A DNA stretch of 64,000 nucleotides from Dromaius novaehollandiae (Eukaryota > Chordata > Aves > Casuariiformes > Dromaiidae), in contig NC_088102.1 of the NCBI RefSeq assembly GCF_036370855.1, positions 72,549,601 to 72,613,600 of the forward strand. Direction: 5' to 3'. Both the position numbers and the translations under genes were made by a program. Of the stretch, positions 31,600 to 44,068 are shown in pieces. The notes beneath the pieces were generated by a model. That model saw nothing but the letters and a program-made list of their open reading frames with translations. It made no database searches and was not told the DNA's origin. The stretch's first letter is position 1, and each line of letters starts with the position of its first letter.

Positions 31600-32190
31600 C
31601 GGAAGCACAGAAGCACACAACGGCAGAGGTTGGAAGGGACCTCTGGAGATCATCGAGGCCAATGCCCCTGCCCATGAGGGTCATCTAAAGCCCATCGCCC
31701 AGAACCCTATCCAGATGCCTCTGCAATGCCTCCAAGGACAGAGACTCCACGACCTCCCCAGGAAACCTGTTCCCGGGCTCCGTCACACTCACAGGAAAGA
31801 AGCTTATCCTTCCGGGCAGACGGAACTTCCTGGGTTTCAGGTTGTGACCGTTGCCTCTCATCCTATCGCTGGGCACCACTGAAAAGCTCTTGACACCCTC
31901 CCTTCAGATATTTATGCCCACTGATAAAGATCCCCCCACAGGCTTCCGTCCTCCACCATGAACAGGCCCAGTTCTCTCAGCCTTTCCGCGTGTGACAGAT
32001 GCCCCCATCCCTTAAGCATCATACGAGCCAAATGGGCCTTGACCTTCTCAGCCCCATCCGTGCCTGCTTAGACAACATCCCTCCATTCCTCCCACATTTC
32101 CTGAGGCTGGCTCCACACCAGCCCTTCCTCAGCTTTTGGCAGTTCTCCTTAACCATGGTGTCAAACAAGTGTCACATAGCATTGGTGTGC
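31600..32190 (-). mobile_element. CR1 LINE, antisense, internally deleted
   Basis: CR1 3' region (GGTTGGAAGGGACCTCTGGA at 31630), then minus-strand ORF2 C-terminal residues MRGNGHNLKPRKFRLPGRIS and FPGEVVESLSLEALQRHLDR, then the same jump to the upstream linker as at 17065. Confidence 0.85.
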
Positions 32191-32270
32191 TGTTAGAGTA
32201 ACCCTACTGACGAGGAGCTCCTAAGAAATCGAGCTCCCTTTCAAGCTGACTGTGCTTCCTCTTGCTTTAG

Positions 32271-32345
32271 CGTACAAACAGAAATGCAGAGCACACATGA
32301 TAAGAGAGTTCCTGCAGGCAGTCCTGATTCTAATGCACTACTGGA
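32271..32345 (+). pseudogene. possible NLRP FISNA-domain fragment
   Basis: After CTTGCTTTAG the frame reads YKQKCRAHMIREFLQ, a copy of the 17729 fragment with Tyr to Cys. Tentative for the same reasons. Confidence 0.33.
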
Positions 32346-32399
32346 CCCTCCTCTCCTGCCTGAGCCCTTTCCCTAAGCACAGCAGCCTGGGAGACCTCG

Positions 32400-33530
32400 T
32401 TGGCAAAGCTGCTTCTCCCTTCCTCCTCCTCTATGTGCCCTTTTTCACTGGAGTTCGGGACAGCTTATCCAGGCCACCCTCCTGAGACATCAGCTCATCT
32501 CCTGAGCCTCACGACAGACCACCCTTGTGCTCGGCGGAGGCTCTCCTTCATTCCCTGCTGGCTGTGCTGCACTTAGGCAGATGCTGGGGAGGCAAAGCCC
32601 TACAAGTGACAACACCCATGCAGAGTGATATTCACCTGGGGGATGTCCCCACTCCTACCCAAAATGTCCCCTTGACTAGCAGGCTCAAGGGAACCAACAC
32701 CGGTCTCCCATATCCCTCAGATTTGTCCAAGAGCCCCTCAGTTGCTCTGGATTTGCTCCAGGTCTCTGTGGCACTGGCACTGCAAAGAGATACTGATACA
32801 CAGAAGCCTAGCGTTATCATACTCTGAAATGCAGCTGGCTGAGCAGAAACAGAAGCAGGTGGTGAGATGCTGGCTGTTCAGCAGGCCCAGCAGATGCCTG
32901 TGCTCTGACACAGAGCAGCACTCAGGCTGCTGCAGCTGCTTCCCCTTGGGGGCTGGTGTGCAGTGGGGGAACCACCTCCTTCCTTCCCCGTCACTGCATG
33001 CGGCAAGCGTGGCTATCATGGGGGCTGTGGGGCTGAGGGGCACAGGCCTGCAGGCAACTGGGCAGCACCTCCATCCACCCACAGGCTGCTGTGAGGGGCC
33101 CAGGCCCTCCTGCCAATGTGCCATGGAGCCTGGGGCTGGGCTTGACTTGGTGCCGCCCTGGAGCTTTCTAGCCCAGAGCCAGCCCCAGTGCCTGCCCCAT
33201 GTGGAGGGCTGCAGTGAGGAGGGACCTGGTGCCAGAGGTCAGCCCCACAGCAGCAAGGAGCCTGCAGCAGATGCTGCCCCCTGCAGAGGACGGTCCCTGT
33301 CAAGGAAGGGCTCTTGCCACACTCCCTGGCACAGTGTGACACACCCAGACCCATGCGGGATCAGGCATAGGGAGGGCCAGCACACCCTGCACCTGCTGCA
33401 GCACCCAGGCAGGGAGTCCTGCTCAGATCATCATCAGGCTCCCCACGGGGACAGCCAGGCAGGCACCCACCCACTGGTGGGGAGCGCGTGATGGCAGAAG
33501 TGGAGCCGAGAAACATATATGGGCATGCAC
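32400..33530. other. upstream region of SRCR copy 3
   Basis: Conserved with 17850-19000 and 50480-51620. No gene supported. Confidence 0.4.
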
Positions 33531-33534
33531 GGGG

Positions 33535-33665
33535 ATGGAGAAGGTTATTGGAGGCTGGGGCTCCGTCAGATGGGAGATAACCCTCCTGATAACATCTCAA
33601 AAGGTGCCTAATGCCGTTGATTGGCTCCCCTGGCAGCGAGGCCTGCGATTCTGCCTATATATTGC
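33535..33665 (+). promoter_or_regulatory. core promoter of SRCR copy 3
   Basis: AGATAA at 33575, TGATAA at 33587, inverted CCAAT (ATTGG) near 33620 and TATATATT at 33656, as in the other copies; the ATG is about 90 bp downstream. Confidence 0.6.
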
Positions 33666-33746
33666 CCTCCCCATAGCGGGGGCCTCTGGTGGCCCAGGAG
33701 GCAAGCAGGAGCTGGGGACCGCAGCATTGGGCAGGAGGTGTTTGGG

Positions 33747-36700
33747 ATGGCCACCATCAGCCAGCTCCTTGCCAGCGCACTGGGACTGCTGCTGTGCGTG
33801 CAGCTCTGCAGGGGTGAGTGCCTGCGGGCTCCCCGGGGCTGGAGCTGCCTGCCCTCACGCTGAGAGTGGGAGGCAGCCCTGGGGTTGGGGAGGCCACCGT
33901 GGAGCTGGGGTGGCCACCATGGGTCTGTGCGTGACCTTCTGGGTGGGCTTCTCAGAGGCACCAGTGGAGGCACACCACCTGGGCAGCCCCCAGGGGCCCA
34001 CGGTGCCTGCACTGCGCTGGGGACTGGGTTTTTGCAGTGGGGCCGAACACTGAGCACGTGGCAGGACATGTCCTCTGCTGTGTTCACCTTGCATCGGGTG
34101 CTGGACATTCAGGGTCTGGATATGGCCCTACCTTTCTTCACACCTGGTGTCCTGCAGTGCACCCAAGGCTTTTCCACCCACACAGCCATATGCCAGGGTC
34201 CAAAAGCCAGGCCCGCAGTGGGGAGTGGAGGCCATCAGGGCAGGGAACAGCTGTGGGACAGAGCTCCCTGGCCAGCCTGGCAGGGCATGCTACACCAGAC
34301 AACACTGACACCATGCTGGGACTCCATGTCCTCCTTTATGGTCCCACATGGGCACCCACAGGCACTGGGGAGCTGCGACTGGTTGACGGAGGCAGCCGCT
34401 GCGCCGGTCGGGTGGAGGTGAAGCACGAGGGCCAGTGGGGCACCGTGTGCAGCTATGACTTCATCTGGGATGTCCGTGGGGCCTCCGTGGTCTGCAGGCA
34501 GCTGGGATGTGGCACCGTGGCAAGGACTTCCCCATACATGCCGTTCGGGGCAGGTGCTGGCCGGATTTGGCTGCAACCTTTTCTATGTCGTGGCACTGAG
34601 ACAGCACTCCACCACTGTCCCCACTACGGCTGGGGCCAGCACTACTGTGGCCATGACACAGATGTTGGGGTGACGTGCTCAGGTGAGGGATCAGGATACT
34701 CTGCCGGGGAGCAGACCCTTGGCTGCGTGCAGTTGGGAGATGGCATGGCTATGCACAGGGCCTCCCCACTGGGGCCTGCCCAGGCACAGATGGGGTACAA
34801 GAGTAGAGCTAGAGTGCAGCACCCTCATGCCCTGAGGGCACCTCTAATACAGATGCTGTGGAGCTCAGGCTGGTGAATGGAGGTGGTCCCTGTGCAGGCA
34901 GAGTGGAGGTGAAGCTGCGGGGCCAGTGGGGAACGGTGGCAGATGACGTATGGGACATGGAGGATGCCGAGGTGGTGTGTCAGCAGCTGGGCTGTGGCTC
35001 GGCCAAAAGCGCCCATGACTCGACCCACTTTGGGAGAGGGTCTGGACCTATTCAACTGGCTCTTGTGGACTGTCGCGGGGATGAGTCTGCACTCTGGGAA
35101 TGCACTGTCCCGGGATGGGGGCCATACCCTGGCCCCCATGACTGGGATGTTGGTGTGGTCTGCCAAGGTAAGAGCCATGGGGTCCCTCCAGGCTGCCTCG
35201 CACTCAGGCCCCGCTATGCCAGCACCAGGATTATGGGGGCAACCCACCTGCAAGCCCCCAGCGTGTTCCACAGACCCCCAAGAGACCCCAGACTCTCTCC
35301 TCCGGCAGGGTTTGTGCGGCTGGTCGGCGGGGACGGCGCCTGCTTGGGCCGCGTGGAGGTCAGGCAGGGCCGAGGCTGGGTCACCCTCTGCAAGGCCCAC
35401 GTGGACCTCAACACCGCCCACGTCATCTGCAAGGAGCTGGGTTGCGGAGCAGCTCTGGCCATCACTGGGGCAGCACGCTTTGGGGCAGGAGCCGGGCCCA
35501 TCTGGGACGGGGGTTTTGAGTGTGCAGGCAACGAATCCCTCCTGTCTGCCTGCGCCCGCAGGCTGCCCCATGGCCAGGGTTGCACGCACAACAGCGACGC
35601 TGCCATCATCTGCTCCCGTAAGAGAGCAGGGCGTGGGGCAGAAGCTGCAGCGGGAGGCGCGGGGAGACGGGCAGCAGGGACAGGGGTGCCCAGGGCAGGG
35701 ACAGGGTAGGGAGGCTGTGGGCTGGCTTGTGGCAGCCCCCAGGGGTGCGGGAAGGCAGCGGGGTGTGGGAGGCAGAGGGCTGCCATGCCTGCGTGCCCCC
35801 ACCATTGCAGAGCAGGGGACATGAGGCCTTCATCTCCAGCACCCTTTTCTCCCTCCCAGCCTACACGGGCTTCAGGCTGGTGAACGGCAGCACAGAGTGC
35901 ACAGGGCGGGTGGAGCTGGAGGCACGCGGCACCTGGGGCTCCCTCTGCGATGCCGGCTGGGACATGCCCGATGCCCAGGTGCTCTGCCACCACCTCGGCT
36001 GCGGCTTTGCCGCCTCCGTGCCCCGTGGAGGGTATTTTGGGACAGGGAGCGGCCCGCTGTGGCAGGACACATTTCACTGCAGCGGGACCGAGTCCCACCT
36101 GGGAGAGTGCCCTGCCACGGTGCTGGGGATCCCTGCCTGCTCGCCGGACCACGCTGCTGCAGTCAATTGCTCAGGTGCGTGTGGGGCAGGTGGTGCCAGC
36201 CACAAGGGCTTCCTGGGGGGAGGGGACCCAGCACCCCAAAAAGGAAGGGTACCCCACTCCCCCTACTGCCACCAGGAGCTGTGGGGCACAGGGCCCATCT
36301 GGGGAAGCAGGGCCATGTCAGGGCAGGAGGAGGGCTGAGCCCAGGCATAGGGCAGCAGGCACATGGGCAGGAGGAGGGCAGTGGGGCCATGCTGTCCCCC
36401 AGCATCCTGTGGGACTCCTTGGCACCCCACGGTCCCCACAGAGCCTCAGGACATCTGCCCTCTGTGCGGGGACAGGTGGCACTGAACCCCTGCGGCTGGT
36501 GGACGGGGAGAGCCGCTGTGACGGGCGCCTGGAGGTGGCCCTGGGTGGGGCCTGGGGCCGAGTCCTGGCACAGCAGTGGGATGCCAGCAGTGCCAGCGTG
36601 GTGTGCCGGCAGCTCCGGTGCGGCACGGTGCAGAAGGCCTATACTGCCCCAGTGCTGGGGCCAGGCTCGAGCCCCCTGGGGCTGAGCGGGCTCCGGTGTG

Positions 36701-39689
36701 TGGGCACGGAGGCTCGCCTGGCCCAGTGCAACTCCACGCTGCCCAGCGCCGTGCCGCCGGACCATGCCGAGGAAGCGGCAGTTGTGTGCTCGGGTGAGTG
36801 TGCCGGGAAGGGCCCCGGAACACTGTGGGGGCCCGAGCAGCTGCCCCAACCCAAGCTGTCTCTGGCTGCAGGGAGCCAGCGCGTCCGGCTGGTGAGTGGC
36901 CCTGGGCGCTGTGCTGGGAGAGTGGAGGTCTACGTGCAGGGGACCTGGAGCCGCGTCTGCGAGGACACCTGGGACCTGTGGGACGCCGCTGTCGTCTGCC
37001 ACCAGTTGGGCTGCGGCGAGGTCCTGGCAGTGCCCGGCTCGGCCCGCTACGGCCGGGGCTCGGGGCCAGTGTGGCTGGGTGCTGGCGCCTGCTCCGGGGC
37101 CGAGGCGACACTCTGGGACTGCCCAGCCCCGGCACCAGCCCCAGCCCTGGCCCTGGGGCAGCGTGGCTGTAAGGAGGGTGCTGGTGCGGCAGCCATCTGC
37201 TCAGGTCAGCACCGCGCTCCACCAGGGCCAGGGCCAGCGGGGCTGTGGGACCGGTTGTGGCATCAGCCCTCCCGACCGGCCTCCCTGCCCACCTCCCCAC
37301 ACCCTGGGCAGTCCAGGGAGTGAGACGGCACCTTCGCCCCACTGCCCTGCCGTGTCCACTCCTTAGGATGCTTCTCATGGTGACCCGGGGAGGTGGGCGG
37401 AGTGGCCGGGACAGCAGGGGTGTTGCCCAGCCCCGCCTGAGCTGTGCCTACGCCCCCATGCTACCCCCTTGCAGAGCTCACAGCCCTGCGGCTGGCAGGC
37501 GGCAGCAGCTGCACCGGGCGCCTGGAGGTCTTCTACAATGGGACGTGGGGCAGTGTGTGCGCCAATGGCACCAGCCCTGCCACAGCCGCTGTGGTGTGCC
37601 AGCAGCTGGGCTGTGGGGCTGGGGGCCGGCTGTCACCTACACCCACAACCACACAGGGCTCAGGCCCCGCGTGGCTGGCCTGGGTGCAGTGCGAGCTGGG
37701 GGCCGACTCCCTCTGGCACTGCCCCTCGGCACCCTGGCAGCTGCAGCCCTGCGACTCCCCTGGGGACACCCACATCTTGTGCGACAGGGAGCCTGGAGGT
37801 ACCAGAGCAACTCCCACATCAGCCACAGCAACCAGCTGTCCAGATGGCACAGCCTGCACAGGTAGCTCTGCCTGCACAGGGCAGCGCGGTGGCCCCAGGG
37901 ATCCTCCAGCTCGGGGTGGTGCAGCCTCTCTGTCCCACCAGCCACTCCCCTGCATCCCGCTGTGCGTCCACAGTGATGCAGCATGGGACATGGCCAGACT
38001 CCCTCCAGCCGTGCAGCTCGTGTCGGTGTCGTCGCAGGTGCTCACAGGACCCACACGGCAGGGGCTGGATCCATGCCAGTGCCCACCATGCTCTGTATCG
38101 TCCTGGGCACCCTGCTCTGCCTGGCCCTGGGGACCCTCGCTGTGCAGGCATGGCGTGCCATGGCTCAGCACAGAGGTGGGTTGTGCCGGTGGTCTCTGGG
38201 GCTGAAGCTACTAGGACGAGGAGTCAGGGCAGAGCCAGTCAGGGCTGGGGGCTGCTGATGGCCCTGGGGACTGCCTGGCCATGGGGCAGCCTGGCTGCAC
38301 AGGCTGGGGGCAGGCGTGGCAGTGGAAGCCAGGAGGCCAGTGCTGAGCGAAGGCAGGACCCGGCGCAGCACAGAGGCCAGGCAGGGGCACCAGAGCTGCT
38401 CGGAGGATGGGGCAGAGCAGTGGGGCTGTGCCACAGGGTTATCAAGGTCACAGCTGGTGACCCCCACCATCCCATGTGCTGCTCCCGCAGCCTGGGGTTA
38501 TGGCTGCCCTTGCTTTCCAGGCCCTGGCAGAGCCACGGACGCAATCTCTGAGGCCGTCTATGAGGAGCTCGACTACACTCTGATGCCGGAGTACCAGGAG
38601 GTGCCCAGTGGCTCAGGTGCATGCACCCTGACTCCCGTGCTCAGGCCAGCCCAGCCCGGTGCCTCTTCCTGGGGAGGGAGGTCTCTGCACTGAGACCCTC
38701 ACGCACCCATTGCTGCAGCAGCCGGGCTGAGAGCCCGGCCATGTGCTGACCATGGGAAGCTGCAGAGCAGGGCTGTATCCTGACCCCTCACAGTCCCCGC
38801 TGTGTGGCGAGGCTGTCCTGCCCAGGGTGCTGGCCAGCCTTTGAGGCTGGGAAGCCTCCCCTAATGCCCCATCGCGCAGACTCACCTTCAGATGGCTCAG
38901 TGACAAAGCTCTCGTATTACACCAGTGACAGCGTGGAGGCCAGCAGCCCCACGACAGCAGCAAGTACAGGGCTGGGGTGCAGAGCCGCAGCCCTCGCGCC
39001 GCAGCCGGTGCCAGCAGGGGACTCACATCGTGCCTGGGCAGCATGGCCACATGGCGCTCAGTTATTTTCTGGGCCGGCACTCAAAGCTGGGGCCGCACCT
39101 CCTGGCTGCTGACTCCATCCGAGAGCTGGCATCCCAATGCAGCTGGCCCCCATGTCGGCACCCCCAGCTCCGTGGCCAGTGGGGGCTGGCACTACACGAC
39201 CCCTGCCCTGGAACTTCATTTCACTGCCCTGTCTGTCGCAGACACCCCTGCACTGCCCAGACACGACCCCTTGGACGGGTACGACGATGCCACGGCCGTA
39301 CTGCACCTGGGAGAGGTCGCTGCTCCGGGGCCGAGCGAAAGCGATGGAGATGTCTCCGAGGTGGCAGCACTGGGAGGTAAGAGGTGCCGCAGCCCACACA
39401 GCAGCACTGCCCTTCCCAGCGCTGTGCCATCACGCTGGGAGAGGCGGCTCCCCCGTGCTCTACCACGGTGGTGGGCAGTGCCTGGGCACAGGGGGAGCCC
39501 TGGCCCTGGCCTGGCAGCCGGGGGATGAAACGGCCCCTAGAGGCACCAGCCATGCTGTCCCCAGTGCGGAGTCCATCCTCGCTGAGCCACTTGGATCTGC
39601 CGGGAGCTGCGACAGATGCACCAGCCTCAGCACCCCGGGATGCGGGCTATGACGATGTTGGTGCCAGCGGCCCCGGGACATTGCTGTGA
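33747..39689 (+). CDS. WC1/CD163-like SRCR receptor, copy 3, open throughout
   Basis: Seven-SRCR type I receptor, 980 aa. Exons: 33747-33813 (MATISQLLASALGLLLCVQL), SRCR1 34362-34682, SRCR2 34853-35167, SRCR3 35309-35617, SRCR4 35860-36174, SRCR5 36476-36793, SRCR6 36872-37204, SRCR7 37475-37861, TM 38038-38175 (VPTMLCIVLGTLLCLALGTL), tail 38521-38616, 38880-38963, 39242-39376, 39565-39689. Splice sites GT-AG, phase 1, no stop in any exon. The upstream ATG of copies 2 and 5 is ATT here, so the start is fixed. SRCR6 is two residues longer through an Ala-Pro/Ala-Leu coding repeat, and exon 12 is two residues longer (135 against 129 nt). The exon-11 donor reads AA|GTAC where the others read AG|GTAC. 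Tail: YEELDYTLMPEYQEV, GYDDATAV, GYDDVGAS. SRCR2 and SRCR5 have six Cys. Confidence 0.9.
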
Positions 39690-39928
39690 GGACGGCAGGG
39701 CCACACTGCAGCAGTCCCTGAGGACACGCGTGGTGCCATGGAGCTCTGCCCCCACGCAGCCACAGGTCAGCCACGGCAGGCATCGTCTGTCTCATTAACT
39801 GCCCACTTGGGCCGGCCAGAGACTATGAGCACCATGGAGATATGCCTCCATCATCCCTCCCACGCAGCCCTCCAGGCGCTGCCTGAGTTTGTCTGTGCTT
39901 CCACTGTGCATTTCTCTCTTTTCTATTA

Positions 39929-39934
39929 AATAAA
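39929..39934 (+). terminator. poly(A) signal of copy 3
   Basis: AATAAA in ATTAAATAAAAATACAAATAAA, about 240 bp after the stop. A second AATAAA lies some 12 bp on. Confidence 0.6.
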
Positions 39935-39954
39935 AATACAAATAAAAGAATATT

Positions 39955-40525
39955 TGGAGCCTTGGCCCCAAGGTGAAGGCTTTGGGCACATTGCCGTATC
40001 ACCAGGGGTGGCTGGGGCAGAAACGGAGCATGTCCTGCTCAGCGTGAGCCCTGTTGCACAGAGACAGGAACTCTCCTGCCGGCCTTGCACGGCTCCAGTT
40101 AATCACTGTTGCTGCTGTGGGTCTTTTGCCCACGCTATCCTACACGGGGATGTTGCCCTGCACAGGGCCCCAGCTACTGTGACCCACACCTGCCCCAGAG
40201 CAGCGCGGCACCAGCTTGACATTCACCACTGCTGGTGGTGCACACTGCCCATATCAGGGACTGCCATAGAGCGAGTGCTGCTCTGTGGAAAGAGCCAAGC
40301 ATGGGCAGCGCCGCCCGATGCAGCAGTGGTGGAGCAGCTGGCAGGCTTCCTCTCCTCACTGGAGGTTTCCCTTGCTGTAAGGCAGGCCTGCAGCCCAAAC
40401 ACAAGGGCAGGACAACAGTGTGACAAGTGGAGATGTCTTGGAGGGAGGCTATGGTCTGCCTTCCTGCCTGCCAACAAGCAAAGCCCCCATCTGGGAGAGC
40501 AGGGCAGATGCTTTGTCTCCTTGAT
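39955..40525. other. conserved 3' flank of copy 3
   Basis: Same block as 1360-1925. A continuous + frame of 198 codons crosses it, but it starts in the 3' UTR and runs into CR1 sequence, so it is not taken as a gene. Confidence 0.45.
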
Positions 40526-40527
40526 TG

Positions 40528-40995
40528 GAGGCATCACTGGGCACCAGTGAAAAGAGTCTGGCCCCATCCTCTTCACACACTCCCTTCACATAGTTATACT
40601 AATCAATAAAAATCCCCCCACTCAGGCTTCTCTTCTCCACCATGAACAGGCCCAGCTCTCTCAGCCTTTCCTCGCATGACACATGCTCTCGTCCCTTCAG
40701 CATCTTAGGAGCCCTTTGCTGCACTCACTCCAGGAGCTCCATGTCTCTCTCATCTTGAGGAGCCCAGAACTGCACATAGCACTCCAGACGTGGCCTCCCC
40801 AGGGCTCAGCAGAGGCACAGGATCACCTCCCTCCACCTGCTGACAACACTCTGCCTAATGCAGCCCAGCATACCCTTGGCCTTCTTGGCCACAAGGGCAC
40901 GGTGCTGGCTCACAGTCAGCTTGCTGTCCACCAGGCCTCCCAGGTCCTTCTCTGCATGGCTGCTTTCCAGCAGGTCAGCCACCACCCTCTACTGC
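40528..40995 (-). mobile_element. CR1 LINE fragment, antisense, cut at a rearrangement junction
   Basis: Left part of the spacer CR1 (ORF2 C-terminal side), identical in kind to 26085-26560. It stops abruptly at CCCTCTACTGC near 40995, where SRCR-gene sequence begins. NACHT, second CR1, upstream region, promoter and exons 1-7 are all missing from this unit. Confidence 0.85.
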
Positions 40996-41216
40996 ATGGA
41001 CAGACACTCCTGCCCTGCCCAGGGACTACATCCTAGATGGGTACAATGATGCCGTGGCCACGCTGCACCCCGGAGCGGCCCCCGGTCAGGGGCCGAGCAA
41101 GGAAGGTCTCCGAGGCAGCAGGGCTGGGAGGTAAGAGGCACCACAGCCTGCGTGGCAGTGCTGCTGTTCCCAGCACCGTGCCTTCCCATCAGGAGAGGCA
41201 GCTCCCCCATACTGTG
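40996..41216 (+). pseudogene. displaced cytoplasmic exon 12 fragment with its intron
   Basis: Starts within the penultimate tail exon (GATGGGTACAATGATGCC, the GYDDA-type motif) and continues through its donor (GGGAG|GTAAGAGG) into intron sequence. It is most like 43625-43835 of copy 4 itself. At 41217 it is joined to the intron before SRCR7, so a 3' exon sits upstream of the exons it should follow. Confidence 0.7.
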
Positions 41217-41263
41217 GGGCTAACCACCCTGATCATCTCCCCACACCCTGAGCAGTCCTGGGC

Positions 41264-41282
41264 GGGGGGGGGGGGGGGGGGG
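41264..41282. repeat. poly(G) run of 19
   Basis: Uninterrupted G tract in the intron-like DNA before the SRCR7 exon of copy 4; other copies have only a short G run here. Length may be uncertain because such runs are hard to sequence. Confidence 0.85.
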
Positions 41283-41430
41283 AGCACCTTTGCCCCACTG
41301 CCTCGAGGTGTCCGCTCCTTGGGGTGCTTCTCTTAGTGCCCCAGGGAGGTGGGCGGAGCGGCCAGGACAGTGGGGGTGTCTGCCCACGCCCGCCTGAGCC
41401 GTGCACCTGCACCATGCTGCCCCCTTGCAG

Positions 41431-44068
41431 AGCTCACAGTCCTGCGGCTGGCAGGCGGCAGCAGCTGCACCGAGCGCCTGGAGGTCTTCCACAACGGGAC
41501 GTGGGGCAGCGTGTGCGCCAACGTCACCAGCCTCGCCACAGCTGCTGTGGTGTGCCGGCAGTGGGGCTGAAGGGCCACAGGCCGGCTGGCATCTGCCCCC
41601 GCAGGCACACAGGGCTTGGGCCCCGCATGGCTGGCCTGGGTGCAGTGTGGGCTGGGGACCGACTCCCTCTGGCACTGCCCCTCAGCACCCTGGCAGCTGC
41701 AGCCCTGCGACTCCCTCGGGGATATTCACACCATGTGTGATGGGGAGCCTGGCAGCACCAGAGGGACTCCCACATCAGCCATGGCAACCAGCCGCCCAGA
41801 TGGCACAGACGGCATAGGTACCTCTTCCCGCGCAGAGCAGCACGGTGGCCCCCGGGACCCTCCAGCTCCGGCCAGCGCAGCCCAGTGGAGGGGGAGCAGC
41901 TCTGGCAAGGAGATCCCAGCTGCCCGGGCACTGATACCCCTCGGCCTCATGCAGGGGTTGGCCCCCAGGCACAGGGGTGCCCTCCTTGGCCTCCCTGTCC
42001 CTCCTGCCACTCCTCTGCATCCCCCGTGCATCCACAGTGATGCAGCATGGGACAGGGTCCTCAGCCTCCCTCCAGCTCTGCCGCGTGTTGGTGTCGTCGC
42101 AGGTGCCCACAGGAGCCCCACAGTGGGTGCTGGGGCCATGCCAGTGCCCGTCATCCTCTGCATCATCCTGGGGACCCTACTCCGCCTGGCCCTGGGGGCC
42201 CTCGCCGTGCAGGCATGGCGCGCCATGGCTCGGCACAGAGGTAGGTCGTGCCGGGGGTCTCTGGGGCTGAAGCTACCAGGAGGAGGCGCCAGGGCAGAGG
42301 CTGTCTGGGCTGGGGGCTGCTGATGGTTCCTGGGACTGCCTGGCCATGGGGCGGCCCAGCTGCACAGGCTGGAGGTGGGTGTGGCAGTAGAGGCCAGGAG
42401 GCCAGTGCCGAGCAGGGGCAGGACCCAGCGCAGCACGAGGGTCAGGCAGGGGCACCAGAGCCACTCAGAGGATGGGGCAGAGCAGTGGAGCTGGGCCACA
42501 GGGATATCGCGGGCACAGCTGGTGACCCCCACCATCCCACATTCTGTGCCCACGGCCTGGGGTTACGGCTGCCCTTGCTTTCTAGGCCCTGGCAGAGCCA
42601 CGGATGCAATCTCTGAGGCCATCTATGAGGAGCTCGACTACACCCTGACACCGGAGTACCAGGAGGTGCCCAGTGTCTCAGGTGCATGCACCCTGGGACA
42701 GGAGCTTCAAGTGTTCAGGCAACGAATCTCTCCTGTCTGCCTGCACCCACAGACTGCCCCATGGCCAGGGCCACACACTCGCACCGATGCCAGTGTTGTC
42801 TGCTCTCATAAGAGCACGGAGCACGGGGAAAAGGCTGCAGAGGGAGGCACTGGGAGATGGGCAGTGGGGACAGGGGTGCCCTGGGCAGGGACGGGGCATG
42901 GAGGCTGTGGGCTGGCTTGTGGCACCCCCCAGGGGTGTGGGGAGGCAGAGGGATGCGGGAGGCAGAGGGCTGCAATGGCCTGGCAGGCCATGACTCCCAA
43001 CAGCCCCTCCCTGGCCAGCCCGGCTCAGCCCAGTGCCTCTCCGTGGGGAGGGAGGTCCCTGTACTGAGGCCCCCACGCACCCGCTGCAGCAGCTGGGCTG
43101 GGAGCCCGGCCACGTGCAGGCCGTGGGGAGCTGCAGCGCAGAGGCATCTCCTGGCCCTCCACAGTCACCGCTGTGTGGCAAGGCTGTCCTGCCCAGGGTG
43201 CTGGCCAGGCCATGGGTCCAGGCAGCCTCCCCTAACGCCCCATCCTCCAGGCTCCCCGTCGGAGGGCTCAGTGATGAAGCTGCCATATTGCACCTTCCAC
43301 AATGTGGAGGCCACCAGCCCCGGGACAGCAGCAGGTACGGGGCCGGGGCACAGGACCGTGCTGCCGTGTGCCCAGAGTTGCAGCCCTCTGAGGCAGCTGG
43401 TGCCAGCAGGGGCCTCACATGGTGCCTTGGCAGCATGGCCATGTGGCCCTCGGTTATTTTCTGGCCTGGCACTTGTGGCTGGGGACAAATCTTGGGCTGC
43501 TGGCTCCATTCGAGAGCTGGCAGCCCCATGCAGCAGGCCCTAACATTGGCACCCCCAGTTCCACAGCCAGTGGGGGCTGGCACAACGTGGCCCCTGCCCC
43601 CGCCTTTGTTTCACTGACCATCTGTCGCAGACAACCCTGCCCAGGCACGACCTCCCAGATGGGTACAATGATGCCGCGGCCACGCTGCACCCTGGAGTGG
43701 CCCCTGCTCAGGGGCCGAGCAAGGAAGGTGTCTCCGAGGCAGCGGGGCTGGGAGGTAAGAGGCACCACAGCCTGCGTGGCAGTGCTGCTGTTCCCAGCAC
43801 CGTGCCTTCCCACCAGGAGAGGCAGCTTCCCCGCGCTGTGCTGCAGTGGTGGGCAGTGCGTGGGCATGGGGGGGATCCCCAGGCGGGTCCTGGCAGCCAG
43901 GGGATGAAACAGCCACTACAGAAACTGGCCTTGCTGACCCCAGTGGGGAGCCCACACTCGCTGAGCCACCTGGAGCTGCCGGGAGCTGTGACAAACGCCC
44001 TAGCCTCAGCGCCTGGGGACATGGGCTACGGCGACGTTGGCGTCAGCAGCCCCGGGACATCGCTGTGA
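41431..44068 (+). pseudogene. WC1/CD163-like SRCR gene copy 4, 5'-truncated
   Basis: Only the 3' half of the gene is present: SRCR7 41431-41817, TM 42103-42240, tail 42586-42681, 43251-43334, 43631-43754 and terminal exon 43944-44068. There is no promoter, signal peptide or SRCR1-6. In SRCR7 the fourth Cys codon is TGA (41568-41570). The TM segment has Arg for Cys (GTLLRLALG). Exon 12 is 124 nt instead of 129 and is out of frame. The YEELDYTLTPEYQEV motif survives, but LPYYT is LPYCT and GYDD is GYGD. It cannot encode a normal receptor. It could donate sequence to its neighbours by gene conversion. Confidence 0.85.
42690..42975 (+). pseudogene. ectopic SRCR3 exon fragment inside copy 4 intron
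   Basis: The intron after the first tail exon contains the 3' part of an SRCR3 exon (TTCAGGCAACGAATC..., C-GNESLLSAC-like coding, then GTCTGCTCTCATAAG) plus the following SRCR3-4 intron (GGGGAGGCAGAGGG). Then normal intron resumes at CTGGCAGGCCATGACTCCCAAC. The donor-equivalent site is CATAAG instead of CGTAAG. Confidence 0.8.

Noticed and set aside
39954-40550. 198-codon + strand frame after copy 3
   Set aside because: It begins inside the 3' UTR and ends in antisense CR1; the matching regions after other copies do not keep the frame open.
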